From an uncultured bacterium (GTDB lineage Bacteria; Actinomycetota; Coriobacteriia; Coriobacteriales; Coriobacteriaceae), in NCBI GenBank assembly GCA_905215815.1, contig CAJMRN010000001.1:37463-101462 (forward strand): a stretch of DNA of 64,000 nt. The letters run 5' to 3'. Made by a program: the position numbers and the translations under genes. The first letter of the stretch is position 1. Each line of letters opens with the position of its first letter. The notes beneath the pieces are model-generated. The model made no database searches. It was given only the letters and a program-made list of their open reading frames with translations, and had not been told where the DNA came from. Positions 60,206 through 64,000 of the stretch are shown piece after piece.

Positions 60206-60892
60206 ATGCGCACCGAGCTCGATGTCCCCTTTTCGCACAAAGAAGAAGCCAAGGCGCTGGGCGCCAAATGGGACCGGACCAAAAAGACCTGGTATGTACC
60301 CAGCGGCGTCAACCCCGAGCCCTTTGCCGAGTGGCTGCCCGGCGTTGACCGATCCGACCCCTCAGCGCCGTATATATATCTAGTACTGGGCAAGCGCGAG
60401 TGCTGGAAGTGTCACAAAGAGACCTCGGTCGCGGCCTTCGGCATTCCCTATCGAACCGATAACGACGAGAGCATCGCCATCGCGCACGCGCCCAACGAAG
60501 CCGGGCACATCGCCATCGACACGGCCAACGCCAACGCACTCGCCATCGTGCCCGCTCTTGGCTGCGTGCCGAGCGAGATCCGCGACTACCTTCATAAGCG
60601 CTGCGGCTACAAGCCCGTAGGCGCACGTGCCTCCAAAGCCCCGTCGCTCGGCAACACGTGCACCAGTTGCGACGCGCTGCAAGGCAGCCGCTATCTGTTC
60701 GAGGAGCCCTCGTCCCCGTTTGCCCTCACTGCCATCAACAAGCTGCCGGCACTGGAGTTTGTGCGCGTCGAAGTTGCCGGCGTCTTTGGCGTCCCGGCCA
60801 CGCGCACCGACTTTGACCAGGCGCTCTTTACCTGGGCGCGCGACCATCACGCCAAGTTTCACAAGCAACTCGGTGAGGGGATTTATTTGTAG
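60206..60892 (+). CDS. DUF5710 domain protein
   Basis: Residues 4-42 (LDVPFSHKEEAKALGAKWDR and then TKKTWYVP) form a DUF5710 module, a small element found in mobile-element primases and topoisomerases. A possible zinc pair follows (CWKCHKET) and another at CTSCDALQG. The remainder of the 228 residues is unrecognised. AAGGAG precedes ATG 60206. Its TAG stop is in the same frame as the methyltransferase remnant that follows directly. Confidence 0.7.
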   Translation: MRTELDVPFSHKEEAKALGAKWDRTKKTWYVPSGVNPEPFAEWLPGVDRSDPSAPYIYLVLGKRECWKCHKETSVAAFGIPYRTDNDESIAIAHAPNEAGHIAIDTANANALAIVPALGCVPSEIRDYLHKRCGYKPVGARASKAPSLGNTCTSCDALQGSRYLFEEPSSPFALTAINKLPALEFVRVEVAGVFGVPATRTDFDQALFTWARDHHAKFHKQLGEGIYL

Positions 60893-61255
60893 GGGCAACA
60901 TCGAGGTATCGAGGAGCAGGAGCTCGATCGTCAAACAATCAAAAAGACAGGCTTTACGTACACGTATTCCGAGGGAGCCATGAGCTTCCCGGATGCCACC
61001 GACAAGCCGAGCCGCACCATCCTCACAGGAGAAGGCGGCACGGGAGCGAGCCGCTTCAAGCACGTCATCGAATGTCCCGATGGCCGTTTCCGCCGTCTTG
61101 TTCCCGACGAGCTCGACCAGCTTCAGGGATTCCCGAAAGGCTGGACCGATACGGGCATGACTGACGGCCATCGAGCCTTCTGCATGGGCAACGCACTCGT
61201 CACCGGCGTGCCCCATCGCATTGGCGAAGCTATGGTCGAAGTGTACGGCCTCTAA
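60893..61255 (+). pseudogene. C-terminal remnant of a 5-cytosine DNA methyltransferase
   Basis: The frame reads TGFTYTYSEGAMSFPDATDK, then PSRTILTGEGG...RLVPDELDQLQGFPKGW and AFCMGNALVTGVPHRIGE, which are motifs VIII/IX-X of Dcm-type enzymes. Motifs I (SAM), IV (PCQ) and VI (ENV) are absent. It starts right after the DUF5710 stop codon. An ATG at 60980 could still give 91 residues, but no activity is expected. This is a decayed restriction-modification gene. Confidence 0.8.
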
Positions 61256-61380
61256 GGCAAGCAATCCGGAGCCGGCAGTTCACGCTGTCGACCCCGTTTT
61301 TCCACCCCACTCCCCTGTATACTGATGTAGCACGTGTTTCATCCGGGCTTGTTGGGCCGGATTGTTCATGGGAGGGTCTT

Positions 61381-61872
61381 ATGGCTGCTTCGAATCCGCC
61401 TAAGGGGAGCGTTTCTTCTTCGTCCATCAAGCCGGTTACGCGCAAGGCCGTGCGCTGCCAGCGCGAGGTCGCTTGGCTTGTCACGCAGGCGGCGGGCAGG
61501 CTTGTGGCGACCACTCAGGACGTCAATGCGCCTACGCCGAGCTTTGTGTTAGCGGCGGCGCTGGATTTTGTGCGCCAATTGGAGCTTGCCGAACAGGATG
61601 CCAGCGGCCACCTCGACTACCAAAATGTTATGGCGCCCGACCTGCAAACGTTCTGCCACATGGCCAAGTTGCCCGCCGCGCCCAATGCGCTTTCGGACGC
61701 AGGCTACATGTTTACGCTTTCGGGCGCGGACCTTATCCGCGACATCTATACATACTGCAGCGAGCTCGCCGAGCGCAGCGTCTTTGGCACGGCTGAAGTC
61801 AAACCGGGAAATGTCATCAAGCTGGTTCTTAGGCTGTTCTTGATGGACGGGTTCGGGGCCATGCCGGCGTAA
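61381..61872 (+). CDS. Unknown soluble protein
   Basis: The 163-residue product has a Ser/Lys-rich start, then a helical region (VRCQREVAWLVTQAAGRLVA...) without membrane segments or motifs I recognise. GGGAGGG with 5-bp spacing supports the ATG. TATACT (61318-61323) may be its -10. Confidence 0.55.
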   Translation: MAASNPPKGSVSSSSIKPVTRKAVRCQREVAWLVTQAAGRLVATTQDVNAPTPSFVLAAALDFVRQLELAEQDASGHLDYQNVMAPDLQTFCHMAKLPAAPNALSDAGYMFTLSGADLIRDIYTYCSELAERSVFGTAEVKPGNVIKLVLRLFLMDGFGAMPA

Positions 61873-61972
61873 GCCGAGTCTTTAGCGTCACCGTCGACTG
61901 AGTAACAACCGCTTTACCTTAGTGGGCGCCAATTGAGGGTCGATTATTGGGTCGCCTCGTCCACTAACGCAT

Positions 61973-63439
61973 TTATTCCACGCTCTCCGACAGTCGATAC
62001 TTGCGGTTGCGGCTCGTCGCCGGCGCCGTGGGCTCAAGCTCGCCTTGAGCAATGAGCGCGTTGACGCGCGACCTAACCTGGGAAATTGTAAGCCCCGTAC
62101 GTTCTGCCAGTTCACGCGTCCCCAGCTCGCCGTAGTGTTTGAGTGCCGTCACAATTAAGCCCCCGCCATGATCGACCGGCTCGATCTTTGAACGGTAAAG
62201 TACGACCTTGAACCGATCGAACCCCGGGCAGAACAGAGGCTCGGCCAGACCATGCGCGCGCATGGCATCGATCATCATCGGGATGCCCGAGCCATTGCCC
62301 TCAGCCGGCGAACCTGCGCCATCCGGCAGCGGGACAATCGACATGAGTTTCACGAGCGTCGCGTTACGGCATCGGGAGCTGCCGTCAAACAAGTTCTCGC
62401 GAGTCTTTCCCCCGTAAAGGCCGCCAGGATTCGTCACCTCGACACGATCGTCAAAGACGTCGACGGCAATCGATTGTCCACAGAACCGATCCCCGTATTC
62501 TCGATGGATTACGGCGTTGGCGATTGCCTCGCGCAGAACCTCCTCGGGAATCTCCAGCGAGTCGACACGCGAGACGCCTTGGACGGTCGAGGTTCGCCGC
62601 AAATTCTTGGCGACGGCCGCGACAGCATCCGAGATCATCTCGCCCAACGTTCCCTCACAGATTGTGTGGTCCATGAACCTCAGCGACCCCGCCGTGCCTT
62701 TCCGGGTCCCCGCATAGACAGCCATGTCGATAAAGAGCTTGGGATAAAACTGCTGAGGGTAGGTGCCCGCAACTAGGAGTCCAGCCTTGGTGACATTGCC
62801 CTGGAAGTCGAGGAAATTCAGACGCTCCATCTTTGTCTTCTTGTCCGCCGCACCGCGCATCGCTCGAGGCGTCAACGAATAGGCACGCTCCATCGTGCGG
62901 TCGACCAGCGACTCGTCGAGATCGCCCACACTCGTGCCGGGCACCGCATCGCGATCGCTAGGACTCGTCCGTTCATATGACGACAGCGCCAAAACCTCGG
63001 TCGACGAAAGCGGGACATCTTTGTCATCGATGCGTTTGTAGCTGCCACCTTGAGCGCCCCGCTCTATGACATAGCAAGGCTTGCTCGACGGGTCGAGCTC
63101 CTCAATCGTGATGACCAGAACCACGGTGCCCTGGAGCTCCACGCGCTCAATGGTGTATTTGGGCGGATTGGCCAGCTTTCCGCGACCGCCGGCATCGCCC
63201 ATGCCTGCCACAAATTGGTTGAGCACTTTCTCGGTCTCGAAGTTCTCAACCGGGACAAAACCTGCGCGCTCACTCACTCCGAGCACGATGATTCCGCCGG
63301 CAGTGTTCGCGAATGCGCTCACCGTTTCCCACACGTCGCGGGAAAGCGTCGTGGCGCTCTCCTTCACTTCGACGTTAAGATCATCCGAACCCATACGCCT
63401 TAAAGACTCAAGCAGACCGGTCAGCTCGTTTTCGTTCAT
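61973..63439 (-). CDS. AlbA_2 (Schlafen-type) ATP-binding protein with winged helix
   Basis: The 488-residue protein has an AlbA_2 domain at its N-terminus (LNVEVKESATTLSRDVWETV; SAFANTAGGIIVLGV), a GHKL-like ATP-binding region (REAIANAVIHREYGD; VEVTNPGGL) and a C-terminal winged helix (GTRELAERTGLTISQVRSRV). These proteins act as regulators or defence-related helicase/ATPase partners. ATG 63439 follows AAAGGA. The upstream repeats may be its operators. Confidence 0.8.
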   Translation of the reverse strand: MNENELTGLLESLRRMGSDDLNVEVKESATTLSRDVWETVSAFANTAGGIIVLGVSERAGFVPVENFETEKVLNQFVAGMGDAGGRGKLANPPKYTIERVELQGTVVLVITIEELDPSSKPCYVIERGAQGGSYKRIDDKDVPLSSTEVLALSSYERTSPSDRDAVPGTSVGDLDESLVDRTMERAYSLTPRAMRGAADKKTKMERLNFLDFQGNVTKAGLLVAGTYPQQFYPKLFIDMAVYAGTRKGTAGSLRFMDHTICEGTLGEMISDAVAAVAKNLRRTSTVQGVSRVDSLEIPEEVLREAIANAVIHREYGDRFCGQSIAVDVFDDRVEVTNPGGLYGGKTRENLFDGSSRCRNATLVKLMSIVPLPDGAGSPAEGNGSGIPMMIDAMRAHGLAEPLFCPGFDRFKVVLYRSKIEPVDHGGGLIVTALKHYGELGTRELAERTGLTISQVRSRVNALIAQGELEPTAPATSRNRKYRLSESVE

Positions 63440-63516
63440 CTGCACGTCCTTTCGCTCGGTCCTGCGGAGAATGCCACGGATAGATTTCCCTCGTCTCTCA
63501 GTTATCTCTCGTAATT

Positions 63517-63572
63517 ATCTCTCATCTATCTCTCTATCTCTCGGCTTAGAGATAGAGAGATAGATGAGAGAT
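63517..63572. repeat. Perfect 25-bp palindrome upstream of the AlbA_2 gene
   Basis: Arms at 63517-63541 and 63548-63572 are exact inverse copies with a 6-base loop (CGGCTT). They are made almost only of C/T on one arm and A/G on the other. It lies 78 bp before the AlbA_2 start codon. Confidence 0.85.
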
Positions 63573-63659
63573 GGATTGTCTACCATTTGCTTCATTTATA
63601 CATATTTTTGCTGGTAGAACAATCGTTATTGAGACAATACCATGATTGCCTGTCTCTTT

Positions 63660-63740
63660 ACTGCTCAGTTATCTCTCATATTTTTCTCTCATCTTCCTGT
63701 CATCTCTCATATTAGAGACGAATGAGAGACGAGAGATACG
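63660..63740. repeat. Cluster of TCTCTCAT-like sites
   Basis: ATCTCTCAT or its inverse ATGAGAGA occurs near 63671, 63687, 63703 and 63722, in addition to copies inside the palindrome at 63517-63572. Spacing is 15-20 bp. Such arrays usually bind a transcription factor. Confidence 0.65.
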
Positions 63741-63765
63741 CGAGTGATGGACGAACGAGGATTTT

Positions 63766-63923
63766 CGGACGGTCGGATATCGAGAGTGGATATTTGGACG
63801 GTTTTTGGGGCTTTTGCGGCAGATTCCGTCCAAATATCCACTCTCGTCAGTCCGATTTTCCACGCCCGTTCGGTCGGCGTCCGAAAATCCACGCTCGTGT
63901 GTCCGAATTTCCACTCTCGTTCG
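63766..63923. repeat. 22-bp spaced repeats and a 21-bp inverted repeat
   Basis: Units resembling TCCrAAwwTCCACkCTCGT begin at 63829, 63851, 63880 and 63902 (spacing 22, 29, 22). Inverted units lie at 63781-63801 and around 63766-63779. 63781-63801 and 63826-63846 are exact inverse copies. Both strands stay open in places, but the 22-bp period is not a multiple of three, so a coding role is unlikely. No gene is supported in 63440-64000. Confidence 0.75.
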
Positions 63924-64000
63924 ACAGGCGACCAGGACGCATCGACTTCCCATCGGCATAACCGCCAGTTCGCCGCAGAGCCGCGGCCCCATATGGGTAT

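Noticed and set aside
63766..63923. CRISPR array
   Set aside because: Units are adjacent or nearly so, with no unique spacers of constant length, some are inverted, and no cas gene is present.
63669..63992. 107-residue frame over the repeats, and a 79-residue frame on the other strand
   Set aside because: Both are low-complexity products of non-triplet repeats, without ribosome binding sites.

Overview
The window looks like chromosomal DNA of a high-GC, strictly anaerobic member of the Coriobacteriia (Actinomycetota), most likely Collinsella or a close relative. This is inferred from the strong GC bias at third codon positions, an oxygen-sensitive class III ribonucleotide reductase (nrdD/nrdG), a tight-adherence (Tad/Flp) pilus locus, a tRNA-Phe T-box in front of pheST, and abundant GC-rich intergenic hairpins. 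I identified no rRNA, CRISPR array, replication origin or intact insertion sequence.

Layout. 1-8.7 kb: an aldo/keto reductase cut by the window edge, a broken cyclase-like fragment, panE-like reductase, a small membrane protein, a secreted coiled-coil protein, an O-acetylhomoserine sulfhydrylase with a Cys-containing leader ORF and a divergent LysR regulator, rnhA, a Gfo/Idh oxidoreductase, an acylphosphatase and a PerR-like regulator. 8.7-12.6 kb: HAD phosphatase, a SlyD-type FKBP paired with a UreE-like protein, an M19 dipeptidase and a YgjP-type metalloprotease. 12.6-17.6 kb: pterin genes folE-HD-folB, then nrdG and nrdD behind two candidate NrdR boxes. 17.9-19 kb: a tRNA cluster (Val, Gly, a Gly remnant, Arg). 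19-29.4 kb: a gene with an SOS-box-like site, serS, a 57-residue membrane protein, proC, rlmH, an SPFH protein, tRNA-Leu, tatD, rsmA, metG, rsmI and a GH5-like protein lacking its expected acid/base residue. 29.6-39.5 kb: tRNA-Phe, then a compact Tad operon (cpaB, tadZ, tadA, tadB, tadC, two Flp/TadE-like small genes, TadE/TadG proteins, a DUF192 gene) whose genes nearly all overlap. 39.7-45.8 kb: rsgA, a calcium-type P-ATPase and pyk. 46-51 kb: a nuclease-fold protein, a PLC-like protein and a nickel-type ECF transporter nikMQO behind a perfect NikR-type operator. 51-59.5 kb: pheT, pheS with its T-box, an M32 carboxypeptidase, glmM and an EamA transporter. 59.8-64 kb: a second tRNA-Val, identical and inverted relative to the first, followed by a probable accessory island (DUF5710 protein, 5-cytosine methyltransferase remnant, unknown gene, AlbA_2-type ATP-binding protein, dense repeats).

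Three themes stand out. First, nickel: a NikR-type operator on nikMQO and, 40 kb away, a SlyD-UreE-like pair. Second, long nested palindromes of about 85-140 bp recur in intergenic space (near 14.95, 15.2, 18.6, 41.0, 53.6 and 56.9 kb); they differ in sequence but share one architecture, and two of them share a 13-mer. Third, the right end holds an unusual repeat field: a 25-bp perfect palindrome, an array of TCTCTCAT-like sites, and 22-bp spaced repeats next to the AlbA_2 gene.
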